Made by a program: the position numbers and the translations under genes. A DNA stretch of 34,463 nt from Sphingomonadaceae bacterium (GTDB taxonomy: Bacteria > Pseudomonadota > Alphaproteobacteria > Sphingomonadales > Sphingomonadaceae), in assembly GCA_947453945.1 (NCBI GenBank), contig CANGJB010000031.1, positions 1 through 34,463 on the forward strand, read 5' to 3'. Of the stretch, positions 17,721 to 25,418 are shown piece by piece. The notes under the pieces are model-generated. The model ran no database searches, was not told the DNA's origin, and was given only the letters and a program-made list of their open reading frames with translations. The number at the start of each line of letters is the position of its first letter. The stretch's first letter is position 1.

Positions 17721-19727
17721 TCAGGAACTTTCCGTAAACACATAGATATGCTGCCCATCGCGAACCGTCAGCGTCCGCTTGCCGCTCGCCACGCCGATCA
17801 GCATCTCGTTATCGCCGATCCAGCCCGGATCGATCGAGACGAGCGAGACCGTGCCATCGTCGTTGCGCCGCGTTGTCAGCAGGGAATTCCACGCTGGGGT
17901 ATACCCGCGCACCTGCCCCTTTTCCGCCACCAGCCGCAGCGTGCCAAGTTCCGGCGAAACATACCTCGCCGCCAGCGCGCCGATCACCTTGGCATCCCCC
18001 GGCATCTGGATGCGCGAGCGGAACTCCGCCTCTTCAGCGGCAATCCGCTTTACCGCCGCATCGGCGTCGCCCTGCGCTTCTGCCTTGCCGTCATAGAGCA
18101 CTTCCAGCAGTCGGCGCTGGAACACGCGCCGCAGCGCCGGACCATTGTCTGCATTGGTGAGGATCACCGCCGCGACGCCAGCTGCGGGAATGGCATACAT
18201 GTCACTGTGATAGCCCATGAGATCGCCGCCATGGTGGATCACCGAAACGCCGGCGCTCGCATCTTCCATCAGGCCCATGCCGTACCAATGGTCCTCGCCC
18301 ACCGGCACGCCGCGCGCCCGCCGCGCCAGCAAGGCCTCTGCCGAGAGCAGCCTCTTGCCATCAGTCAGCACGCCTTGGTCGAGCTCGTTCTTCATGTACA
18401 CGATCATGTCGTGCGGCGATGACCAGGCCCCGCCTGCTGGCCGGAACGGCGCAATCGCTCGGTTGAGGTCCTGCGGTTCGATCGCCGTCTTGCCATAAAG
18501 GTCGTTGCCGTGCGGCGAGGCATGATCGGCGGCCAGCGCTTCCTCCATCCCCATGGTCGAATCGGCCATGCCCAGCGGCAGCCAGACCTTCTCCTTCACC
18601 GCCCGGTCAAATGCCGCGCCCAGTTCCATATCGGGATAGGTGATATGCCCGGCGATATAGCCCGCCGCCGATGCCATGAGATTATTGTACTGGAACGCCT
18701 CGCCGAACTTGCTGGTCGGCTCGGTCTCGGCCAGCAGCCGGAACGTGTCGGCCGCCGGAGTCTGGGCGGTCGTGTTGAAGATCCATTCCAGATCCTTGCG
18801 CGGCAGGCCGGTGCAGGCACAGACGAGGTGGCGGATCTGCACCGATTTTGTCGTCGCATCGCTGCCAAGGCGGAACGACGGGAAAACCTCCGTCACCGGC
18901 TGATCCCAGCGCAGCTTGCCCTCGCTCACCAGTTCGGCCAGCAGCAGCGTTGCCATGCTCTTGGTGTTGGAGGCGATCATGAAGCGGGTATGCGGCCCCA
19001 CCGGATCGGGCTTGCCCAGCTCCTTCACCCCCACGCCGCCTTCATAAACCACCTTGCCGCCCGAATAGAGCGCCAGGCCCACGCCGGGAATGTTCAGCGC
19101 GGCGGCGTTGGCGCGCACGAACTCCACCAGCGTCTGCACCCGCGCAGGATCGAGCGGGTTCGCCGTCTTCCCGGCAAAGCTTTCGCGCGTGTAGCCCGCC
19201 GGGCGCAGGCTCGGCGCAATCTGGCCGATAGCGCCTTCGCGCTTTTCATAGGTCGCTTCGCTGCCATCGAGGATCAGGACCGTCCACGAAGACCCACGGC
19301 GCCGCGCAATGGCCATTTGCACAAGATGCTCGGCAGGCGATGTTTCATACTCCGCGACGCCCGCTTCATCCCAGCCGTTGCGCGGCGGACGCGCAGTGAG
19401 CAGCTTGAAGGGATGCGCGCGTTTCGGCGCATAGAGGGCCCAGGCCGCCGCCGCTGCCGCCTTGGCATCCGCCGCCGCGCCCACGTCGACGATGGCAAGG
19501 CGCAGATCAGGCTCGGGCGGACTCAGTGTGAGCACCTTGCCCGCGCTGCTCGCGCTCCAGCCCGCCGGGACGGTGACTGCGCTACCTCCGGGCGCCGTGG
19601 TCATGGTGTCGGCAGCGGGCTGGGCTTTGGACGCCGCCGGGCCTATGGGCGGATCGGCCAGCACCGGGGAAGCCAGCGCCGCAACCGAAACCCCCGCCAA
19701 TACGGTAACCAACCAGCCCTTGCGCAT
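17721..19727 (-). CDS. Secreted serine hydrolase, class C beta-lactamase-like fold
   Basis: The protein has about 668 residues from the ATG at 19727, which has a GGGAGCGGGC leader; a start at 19820 is less likely. A signal peptide (KGWLVTVLAGVSVAALASPVLA) leads to a domain of about 170 residues I do not recognise, and then a penicillin-binding-protein-like domain. There, Ser253 and Lys256 lie in ASNTKSM (SxxK), Tyr347 and Asn349 in YNN (YxN), and the third motif is probably HHGGD. A C-terminal lipocalin-like extension (from about residue 570, ISPELGTLRLVAEKGQ-like text) is usual for the group that includes D-amino-acid peptidases and esterases such as EstB. The substrate is unknown and no antibiotic resistance should be inferred. 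It is transcribed alone on the minus strand. Confidence 0.82.
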   Translation of the reverse strand: MRKGWLVTVLAGVSVAALASPVLADPPIGPAASKAQPAADTMTTAPGGSAVTVPAGWSASSAGKVLTLSPPEPDLRLAIVDVGAAADAKAAAAAAWALYAPKRAHPFKLLTARPPRNGWDEAGVAEYETSPAEHLVQMAIARRRGSSWTVLILDGSEATYEKREGAIGQIAPSLRPAGYTRESFAGKTANPLDPARVQTLVEFVRANAAALNIPGVGLALYSGGKVVYEGGVGVKELGKPDPVGPHTRFMIASNTKSMATLLLAELVSEGKLRWDQPVTEVFPSFRLGSDATTKSVQIRHLVCACTGLPRKDLEWIFNTTAQTPAADTFRLLAETEPTSKFGEAFQYNNLMASAAGYIAGHITYPDMELGAAFDRAVKEKVWLPLGMADSTMGMEEALAADHASPHGNDLYGKTAIEPQDLNRAIAPFRPAGGAWSSPHDMIVYMKNELDQGVLTDGKRLLSAEALLARRARGVPVGEDHWYGMGLMEDASAGVSVIHHGGDLMGYHSDMYAIPAAGVAAVILTNADNGPALRRVFQRRLLEVLYDGKAEAQGDADAAVKRIAAEEAEFRSRIQMPGDAKVIGALAARYVSPELGTLRLVAEKGQVRGYTPAWNSLLTTRRNDDGTVSLVSIDPGWIGDNEMLIGVASGKRTLTVRDGQHIYVFTESS

Positions 19728-19914
19728 ATGCCCGCTCCCAAGTTGAACCCAGATAATGCGCTGCGATCTGGCCGATGCCAAGGCCCGGCAATGTCCGGAA
19801 TGGTAGCCATGCCCGCGCACCCGGTTTCCCCATCTCTGACAGACCGTGCACGGATCACGCCGCCCGGTTTTGCACCATCTGCCCCCGCGCGCGCAAAGCG
19901 GTTAGCCCGACTAT

Positions 19915-20319
19915 ATGGCCACAAGGCGCCCTTCCCGCTCCGCCGCACTGGCGGCCCTGCTCGCCCTGCTCGGCGCCGATACACCGCTTATGGCAGAGGC
20001 CATGTATGAACCCATCGACACGCTGGCCTTGCAGGTTGCCAACCGGGTCGGCGTCCTGCGTTTTTGCGCGGCGCATGGTTTTGCCACTCCGGCGGATATT
20101 GCCCATGCCCGCGCCGTGCTTGCCAACGATCCGCAGAAGCCCCCTGCCGAAAAGTTGGCCGAAGCCGAGGTAAATGGCAGCGAGGGCCGGATTCTGGCGG
20201 GTGAGCGCTACATCGCCATGGCCGATCTTGTCGCCCAATCGGGCTATGATGTGAAAGAAACCTGCGCAGGCGTATCCGCCTCCGCAGAGGTAGCAGCGCA
20301 ATCGCTCGCGCCGCGCTGA
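19915..20319 (+). CDS. Putative secreted protein of unknown function, 134 residues
   Basis: The protein starts MATRRPSRSAALAALLALLGADTPLMA, a plausible Sec signal peptide with cleavage near residue 27. The remainder is a predominantly helical soluble segment with two cysteines (in RFCAAHG and ETCAGV) that could form a disulfide. I recognise no family. The ATG follows a TAGCCC hexamer by 6 bases and lacks a ribosome-binding site. It is the first gene of a plus-strand series and is followed after 18 bases by another secreted unknown. It is on the opposite strand to, and divergent from, the serine hydrolase gene. Confidence 0.6.
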   Translation: MATRRPSRSAALAALLALLGADTPLMAEAMYEPIDTLALQVANRVGVLRFCAAHGFATPADIAHARAVLANDPQKPPAEKLAEAEVNGSEGRILAGERYIAMADLVAQSGYDVKETCAGVSASAEVAAQSLAPR

Positions 20320-20337
20320 CCGGGAAAGGATTACCGT

Positions 20338-21000
20338 TTGCTCAGCACGACCAGCCGCCGCACCATGACCGCCCGGCTTCTGCTTGCCGCCGCGCTTGGC
20401 GGGGGCCTCGCGGCCTCTGCTGCACGGGCCGAGGAGCCGGAATTCGATCCGGCTACAGTCAGCGTGGTCGATGCCATCGAGTGCCGCCTCCAGGCCCCGG
20501 TCTACAACGGTTTTGCCTGGGCGCTGAACGGCGAGGCCAAGCTGGCCGACCGCCTGCACTGGACGCGGATCGAAAGCGATAACCCCTTCCTCAACGAATA
20601 CGAACTGCCCGAGGCGATCACCGTGGCCGGGCACTACACCACCCGGCGCGTGGCTTTCACCTCGACCGGCGTTGTCGCCATCCTCGATCTGCCTGATCCG
20701 AATGTGCTGGGCACAGAGCTGAAGATCGAAAACGAGATGAGCCCTGATACCATGATCGAGGCCATCGTCGCATCCGGCAAGGCGACCCGCGCCGAAGTCG
20801 AAGCCGAAATCAAGTTCCGCAAGTTCCTCGGCCAGAAGATCCTGTCAGACACACAGCGCCCGCCCGAAGACGGCGACAGCTTTGGCGATCACACCGTCAT
20901 CAGCCTCAATGTCTCGAACGTCACGAGCCATCCGGACAAGACCCTCTACGGCTGTTCCTACAAGATGGAACTGACCGACAAGGACGGCAGACCGCTCTGA
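20338..21000 (+). CDS. Putative periplasmic protein of unknown function, 220 residues
   Basis: The protein starts at a TTG at 20338, preceded at 7 bases by AAGGA; the alternative is the ATG at 20365 (MTARLLLAAALGGG), which has a poorer site. The signal peptide (ARLLLAAALGGGLAASAARA) ends near residue 31. The mature part has one cysteine near the start (IECRLQAP) and one near the C-terminus (YGCSYKMEL), which suggests a disulfide joining the ends of a beta-rich domain. I do not recognise a family. It follows the other secreted unknown closely, so the two may act together in the envelope. A histidine phosphatase gene comes 44 bases later. Confidence 0.7.
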   Translation: MLSTTSRRTMTARLLLAAALGGGLAASAARAEEPEFDPATVSVVDAIECRLQAPVYNGFAWALNGEAKLADRLHWTRIESDNPFLNEYELPEAITVAGHYTTRRVAFTSTGVVAILDLPDPNVLGTELKIENEMSPDTMIEAIVASGKATRAEVEAEIKFRKFLGQKILSDTQRPPEDGDSFGDHTVISLNVSNVTSHPDKTLYGCSYKMELTDKDGRPL

Positions 21001-21044
21001 GGCCCCTCTCGCCTTCCTCGCGCCTTCCCGCTAACACGCTCACC

Positions 21045-21674
21045 ATGCCAAGCCCCCGGTTCTTCATCATGCGCCACGGCGAGACGGTCTACAACGCCGC
21101 CCGCCGCCTTCAGGCGAACCACATCCACACACCCCTCACCCGCCTTGGGGTCGAGCAAGCCCTGGCAATGGGGGTAGCACTGCGCGGCGTGCTGGGGGAC
21201 AAGCCCGAGGTCACGCTCCACGTCTCCGAAACCGGCCGCGCGCTGCAGACCATCGCGATGATCACGGATATTCTGGGCCTCGACTGGTTTTCCGCCAAGC
21301 GCACCCACCATCTCAGGGAGATCGACATGGGCGTATGGTGCGGCCGGCTTTATGACGATGTCGAGGCCGAGGTCGGCCCAATCGTCATCGCCGATCATCT
21401 GCTGCGCCCCGCCCCTGAAGGCGAGGATTACCCAATGATCGCCGCCCGCCTCACCCGCTGGCTGGCCGAAGTTGGCGATGCCCCGGGCGATCACATCGTG
21501 GTGATGCACGGCATATCCAGCCGCGTGCTGCGCGGCATGATGGCCGGCTATCCGGTCCACCCCGATCTTGGCGCGCCGATCGCCCCCTCGCTCGTGCAAG
21601 GCTCGATCGCACTGGTGCAGGCTGGGCGCGAGACGGTGCTGTTTGGCGCCGAGCGAGGCGGGGAGCACGCCTGA
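21045..21674 (+). CDS. Histidine phosphatase family protein
   Basis: The 209-residue protein shows the phosphoglycerate-mutase-like core: the RHG motif (Arg10-His11-Gly12, with His11 the phospho-acceptor), Arg65 in SETGRALQT, Glu92 in LREID, and the second histidine His155 in VVMHGISSR. The set is complete for a phosphatase or mutase of branch 1. The substrate cannot be told from sequence; cofactor-independent phosphoglycerate mutases, alpha-ribazole phosphatases and broad-specificity phosphatases all share these residues. Its stop overlaps the next start by one base (TGATG), implying translational coupling. Confidence 0.85.
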   Translation: MPSPRFFIMRHGETVYNAARRLQANHIHTPLTRLGVEQALAMGVALRGVLGDKPEVTLHVSETGRALQTIAMITDILGLDWFSAKRTHHLREIDMGVWCGRLYDDVEAEVGPIVIADHLLRPAPEGEDYPMIAARLTRWLAEVGDAPGDHIVVMHGISSRVLRGMMAGYPVHPDLGAPIAPSLVQGSIALVQAGRETVLFGAERGGEHA

Positions 21675-21856
21675 TGGGCGATGTCGTCAACCTGCGCCTT
21701 GCCCGCAAGGCCGCCGCGCGCACCGCAAGGGAGGCCGAGACCGCCACCAACCGCGCCCGGCATGGCCGCACCCGCGCCGAGCGCGAGGCCACAAGCGCCG
21801 AAGCCGAGCGCGCCGCCCGCCTGCTCGACGGCGCCAAGCGCGAAGGCCGCGACTGA
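21674..21856 (+). CDS. DUF4169 family protein
   Basis: This 60-residue, very basic and alanine-rich helical protein starts MGDVVNLRLARKAAART and contains the NRARHGRTRAEREA segment. That is the DUF4169 pattern known from alphaproteobacteria (VNLR-RARK near the start, N-R-GRTKAEK centrally). The function is unknown; the single charged helix could bind nucleic acid or ribosomes, but that is a guess. It overlaps both neighbours by a single base (TGATG joints at 21674 and 21856), so it is translated as part of the histidine phosphatase operon. Confidence 0.8.
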   Translation: MGDVVNLRLARKAAARTAREAETATNRARHGRTRAEREATSAEAERAARLLDGAKREGRD

Positions 21857-22059
21857 TGCGCTCAACCGACGACAGCGCGACCGTCCGGCTCTATCACCTC
21901 AGCGACGGCCCCGAAGGCGGCGCTGCCGAAACCCTGCTCTACGGCACCCTGGCCGAAGCGCTCCACCTCGCTACGCAGCAGCCGGAGGAAGTGCAGGAGG
22001 GCCTGTTCATCGCGACCGACAACGATGTCGTCGCCTACCTAGATCTGGTGGATCCATGA
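21856..22059 (+). CDS. Small cytoplasmic protein of unknown function
   Basis: This 67-residue acidic protein (MRSTDDSATVRLYHLSD...) has no signal peptide or membrane segment. It alternates strand-like segments (TVRLYHL, QEGLFIATDNDVVAYLDL) with a helix (LAEALHLATQQP), consistent with a small alpha/beta fold. I recognise no family. It is joined to the gene before by TGATG and to the gene after by an ATGA overlap (22056-22059), so its translation is coupled with both; that joint structure is the main support for it being real. Confidence 0.7.
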   Translation: MRSTDDSATVRLYHLSDGPEGGAAETLLYGTLAEALHLATQQPEEVQEGLFIATDNDVVAYLDLVDP

Positions 22060-22541
22060 GGCGGGCCTTTTTCGCCGCGCTCCTGCTCGTCGCGCTGCCC
22101 GCGCAGGCGCGTGACAGCCTTGGCATCTGGAACAGCTGGGGCGCGTTTTCGGATGCGGGTGTGCCGCGCTGCTATGCCATTGCCATGGCGGATGCCCCGC
22201 CGGGCCGCGCGAATGAACTTCAACCTTACTTCACTGTTGGCACATGGCCTCGCCGCGGGGCGCGCGGCGAGATTCATGTCAGGCTTTCGCGCAAGCTGGG
22301 GCCTACCGGCACGGTCACCCTCTCGATCGCCGGGCAGCGGTTTGCGCTCGTCGCCGGCCAAGCGGATGCCTGGGCGGCAGACCAGCGGATGGACGCCGCC
22401 GTGGTTGCAGCGATGCGCTCTGCCGCGAGCATGAGTGTGACTGCCCGCAGCGCCTCGGGCCGCGTGTTCACCGACACCTATCTGCTCGCCGGCGCAGCCT
22501 CGGCCATGGACGCTGCAATGCTTGGCTGCGCCCAAAACTAG
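22056..22541 (+). CDS. Putative periplasmic protein, possibly IalB-like
   Basis: The 161-residue protein starts MRRAFFAALLLVALPAQARD, a clean Sec signal peptide with cleavage near residue 19. The mature part (WGAFSDAGVPRCYAIAM, then strand-rich segments, then a C-terminal cysteine in LGCAQN) resembles the compact beta-rich proteins often annotated as invasion-associated locus B-like in alphaproteobacteria. That similarity is a recollection of pattern, not a confirmed match. Two cysteines may form a disulfide. The ATG overlaps the previous stop by four bases, and it is the last gene before rlmN, 43-52 bases away. Confidence 0.68.
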   Translation: MRRAFFAALLLVALPAQARDSLGIWNSWGAFSDAGVPRCYAIAMADAPPGRANELQPYFTVGTWPRRGARGEIHVRLSRKLGPTGTVTLSIAGQRFALVAGQADAWAADQRMDAAVVAAMRSAASMSVTARSASGRVFTDTYLLAGAASAMDAAMLGCAQN

Positions 22542-22558
22542 CTTGGGGCCTGCCGGGT

Positions 22559-22587
22559 TTGCCTGAAAGCCCGCATGTCTCTATATG
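22559..22587 (+). promoter_or_regulatory. Putative rlmN promoter whose -10 contains the first ATG
   Basis: TTGCCT (22559-22564), a 17-base spacer and TATATG (22582-22587) form a good sigma-70-like pair. The hexamer includes the ATG at 22585, so an mRNA starting about 7 bases beyond it would begin at the second ATG (22594). Read-through from the operon upstream could still use the first. Confidence 0.45.
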
Positions 22588-22593
22588 CCGGCC

Positions 22594-23859
22594 ATGCAAA
22601 TCTCACCAATGCCGATCCCGGGACATATCGATCCCGTGCCCGTCCCCCGTGAGGTGACCCCGCGCGCCGATGGCCGCCTCGATCTCATCGGGCTCAGCCG
22701 TGCGCAGATTGCCACGATCTTCGGTGAAGCCGGGCTCGATGCCAAGGCCGCCAAGCTGCGTGCCAAGCAGGTGTTCCACTGGCTCTACCACCGCGGCGTG
22801 ACCGAATTCGACGCGATGACCGATATCGCCAAGACCATGCGCCCCTGGCTGGCCGAGCGGTTCGTGATCGGCAGGCCCGATGTGGTCGAGGCGCAGGTTT
22901 CGAACGACGGCACGCGCAAGTGGCTGCTGCGCACGGCGGACAACCACGATTTCGAGATGGTGTTCATCCCCGATGCCACGCGCGGCACGCTCTGCGTTTC
23001 GAGCCAGGTGGGCTGCACGCTGAATTGCCGTTTCTGCCACACCGGCACGATGCGCCTTGTGCGCAATCTGACACCGGGCGAGATCGTCGGCCAGGTCATG
23101 CTCGCGCGTGATGCGCTGGGCGAATGGCCGCGCGGCTCGATGGCCGGGCTCGATTTCGATGAGCCGGACGATGGGGAAGATGCCGCAGACTACACGCCCG
23201 ATGGCCGCCTGCTGACCAATATCGTGATGATGGGCATGGGCGAGCCGCTCTACAATTTCGAGCATGTCCGCGATGCCCTGAAGGTGGTGATGGATGGCGA
23301 GGGCCTTGCTCTTTCCAAGCGCCGCATCACGCTTTCGACCAGTGGGGTGGTGCCGATGATGGCCCGCGCCGGCGAGGAAATCGGCGTCAACCTCGCCGTC
23401 TCGCTCCATGCGGTGACCAAGGACGTGCGCGACGAGATCGTGCCGATCAATCGCAAGTTCGGGATCGAGGAACTGCTGCAGGCCTGCGCGGACTATCCCG
23501 GCGCTTCGAACTCGCGCCGGATCACGTTCGAATATGTGATGCTGAAGGACAAGAACGACCGGGACAGCGACGCGCACGAACTCGTGCGTCTGCTGCGCCA
23601 GTATGGTCTGCCCGCCAAGGTGAACCTGATCCCGTTCAACCCTTGGCCGGGTGCACCTTATGAGTGCTCTACGCCCGAACGCATTCGCCGCTTTGCCAAG
23701 ATCGTGTTCGATGCGGGCATCTCGGCGCCGGTGCGCACCCCGCGCGGCCGCGATATCGATGCTGCCTGTGGGCAGCTCAAGACCGCGGCCGAACGCAAGA
23801 GCCGCGCCGAGATCGACCGCCTCGCCGAAGAGAAGCAAGCTGCACTCGACCAGGTTTGA
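22594..23859 (+). CDS. rlmN: Dual-specificity RNA methyltransferase RlmN
   Basis: The protein has 421 residues from the ATG at 22594; 424 residues if the ATG at 22585 is used. I prefer 22594 because the earlier codon lies inside a promoter -10. It is a radical SAM enzyme that methylates C2 of A2503 in 23S rRNA and A37 in some tRNAs. The iron-sulfur cluster motif CxxxCxxC is CTLNCRFC (Cys141, Cys145, Cys148). Cys134 in GTLCVSSQ and Cys392 in IDAACGQL correspond to the two catalytic cysteines of the E. coli enzyme. Other signatures are [23 protein letters not shown] and NLAVSLHA. Its stop codon directly abuts that of the convergent gene at 23860. Confidence 0.96.
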   Translation: MQISPMPIPGHIDPVPVPREVTPRADGRLDLIGLSRAQIATIFGEAGLDAKAAKLRAKQVFHWLYHRGVTEFDAMTDIAKTMRPWLAERFVIGRPDVVEAQVSNDGTRKWLLRTADNHDFEMVFIPDATRGTLCVSSQVGCTLNCRFCHTGTMRLVRNLTPGEIVGQVMLARDALGEWPRGSMAGLDFDEPDDGEDAADYTPDGRLLTNIVMMGMGEPLYNFEHVRDALKVVMDGEGLALSKRRITLSTSGVVPMMARAGEEIGVNLAVSLHAVTKDVRDEIVPINRKFGIEELLQACADYPGASNSRRITFEYVMLKDKNDRDSDAHELVRLLRQYGLPAKVNLIPFNPWPGAPYECSTPERIRRFAKIVFDAGISAPVRTPRGRDIDAACGQLKTAAERKSRAEIDRLAEEKQAALDQV

Positions 23860-24726
23860 TCAATTTGCGGAATATCCGCTGGAAAGCCGGAACACGGTCT
23901 GAAGGGTCGCGCCGTTCACATAGCGCACCCGGTAAAGCGTTGCTGTCCCCACCGCGCCGCAAACCCGCGCGACCAGGTTGGCCGCGCTATTCGCAGCGAC
24001 CGCTTGGCTCATGATGGGCTGATAGGTTGCGCCCGTATCAAGCGACTGATCGATAAACAGCGTGCCGGCCTGATCGGCAAAAGCGGTTGCTGAGAAAAAT
24101 TCATACTGCGCGGCGTTGTTTGCCCGGCCCGTGCCCGTGAACACGGCCGCTGCAGCCAGCGCGGTGGTGCTATCGGTGAAGCCCGTGCCGGGGTTGATCG
24201 TACCTGATACCGTGGCCGTGCCGGTGACAGAAACGCTGCCGATACCTGAGCTACCCGCCGCAAGCGAGATCCCGGTCGACGCGGCAACCTGCTGCTTCTG
24301 GTTCAGCACGACCGTTACCGTTCCACTGGTATAGGTCGAAACCCGTGCGCGCACGAATGCAGCAGAAGAGACATAGGAATAGATTCCCACCCCCGTGGTC
24401 GTGATGACAGGTGCGGAGCCCGGACCAGCCGCATTGATGATCGGCAGCGCGACCCATGTGGTCCCGTCATTCGATTGCTCATAGGTGATCGTGCAGGTCG
24501 TGCCCGCATTGGTCACATGGAACGCACCGCCCATGAAGCTGGCAGTGCCGACGGAAAGGATCGTAGCGACCGACGTGACGCTGCCGGTCACCGTAGCCGG
24601 GCTGGACAGGCTCACCGGCAAAGGCGCTGCAGCGCTCACTGTCTGCGCGGTGCCGTCCACATTGGTGAAGGCAACTGCATTAGCAGGGGTGAAAAGGGCG
24701 GGGAAGGTGACCGGCGGATTGGGCAT
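23860..24726 (-). CDS. Phage-structural-like beta-rich protein of unknown function
   Basis: The 288-residue protein has no signal peptide and is dominated by Thr, Ser, Val, Ala and Gly. The N-terminus (PANAVAFTNVDGTAQTVSA, PLPVSLSSPATVTGSV) is typical in style of hypothetical proteins from phage tail or capsid modules. Two similar halves can be seen: FHVTNAGTTCTITYEQSNDGTTWVALPII (about residues 69-97), and a later YEFFSATAFADQAGTLFIDQSLDTGATYQPI segment. Each is followed by a strand-rich segment that includes FVRARVSTYTSG or YRVRYVNGAT, suggesting a duplicated beta-sandwich. No other phage gene is nearby. A GGAGAG ribosome-binding site supports the start. GC content in two 60-base samples is about 57-58 percent, lower than the neighbours. 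The function is unknown. Confidence 0.72.
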   Translation of the reverse strand: MPNPPVTFPALFTPANAVAFTNVDGTAQTVSAAAPLPVSLSSPATVTGSVTSVATILSVGTASFMGGAFHVTNAGTTCTITYEQSNDGTTWVALPIINAAGPGSAPVITTTGVGIYSYVSSAAFVRARVSTYTSGTVTVVLNQKQQVAASTGISLAAGSSGIGSVSVTGTATVSGTINPGTGFTDSTTALAAAAVFTGTGRANNAAQYEFFSATAFADQAGTLFIDQSLDTGATYQPIMSQAVAANSAANLVARVCGAVGTATLYRVRYVNGATLQTVFRLSSGYSAN

Positions 24727-24937
24727 GGATTCTCTCCAGAAAGTCAGGGATGGCGAACGGAGAGATAACCTATTTGGTTCTTGTAGGAAACAGATTTAAC
24801 CTAAACCCGCACTTCGTCGCACCCTGACCCCATCTTGTCGCCTTTCCTGCGGCGTTCATCTGCCGTTGCGCATCGCCGCACCAAGCAGGGGGCTCACGAT
24901 CCGTCACACTCGCAGCAAACCTAAAGGATGCTCATTC

Positions 24938-25324
24938 ATGAACAGGTTCATCATGGCCGCGGCCCTTGCCGCCGCTCCCTTCGCCGCCGCCACTCTTGCC
25001 CCGGCACCCGCCCTGGCTGATCCGCCTTCATGGGCCCCCGCGCATGGCCGCCGCGCGCACGATGCGGAATATGATCAGCGCGGCCGCTACAGCGAGCCTC
25101 GCCCGCTTACGAGCCGAGACCGGGTCTGGCGCGGGCGCGATGGCCGGTACTATTGCAAGCGTAACAACGGCACGACCGGGCTGGTGATTGGCGCAGTCGG
25201 CGGCGCGCTCGTGGGCCGCACGATCGACACCCGAGGTGACCGCACGGTCGGCACTTTGCTGGGTGCGGCGGGCGGTGCGCTGTTGGGCCGCGAAATCGAG
25301 CGCAGCAGCTCGCGTTGCCGCTGA
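24938..25324 (+). CDS. Secreted glycine-zipper 2TM domain protein
   Basis: The 128-residue protein starts at the ATG at 24938 with an AAAGGA site 9 bases before it; a longer frame from 24866 lacks this. The signal peptide (MNRFIMAAALAAAPFAAATLAPAPALA) ends near residue 27. A basic, arginine- and tyrosine-rich middle (RVWRGRDGRYYCKRNNG) leads into a glycine-zipper hairpin of two segments, LVIGAVGGALVGRTID and TVGTLLGAAGGALLGREI, as in the outer-membrane SlyB/YmgG-like families. The location is probably the outer membrane or periplasm. No lipobox cysteine is present. The role is envelope-related at best; the specific function is unknown. Confidence 0.8.
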   Translation: MNRFIMAAALAAAPFAAATLAPAPALADPPSWAPAHGRRAHDAEYDQRGRYSEPRPLTSRDRVWRGRDGRYYCKRNNGTTGLVIGAVGGALVGRTIDTRGDRTVGTLLGAAGGALLGREIERSSSRCR

Positions 25325-25418
25325 TGCAGGCTTTTCACGCCACGCACGGCTTGCTCGCACAGCGACTGCAGGCCATACATCCCGTAGTTTTGGTTAATCC
25401 GCCGATGAGGTAGCTTAT

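Noticed and set aside
18510..20009. Plus-strand open frame of 499 codons opposite the serine hydrolase
   Set aside because: Covers the antisense of a gene with intact catalytic motifs and runs through its start; composition typical of a shadow frame.
22603..23838. Minus-strand open frame of 411 codons opposite rlmN
   Set aside because: Exact antisense of rlmN with His/Arg/Ala-rich text.
25388..25395. TTAACC half-site near cfa as a CtrA box
   Set aside because: Only a half-site; neither TTAA-N7-TTAA nor TTAACCAT is complete.
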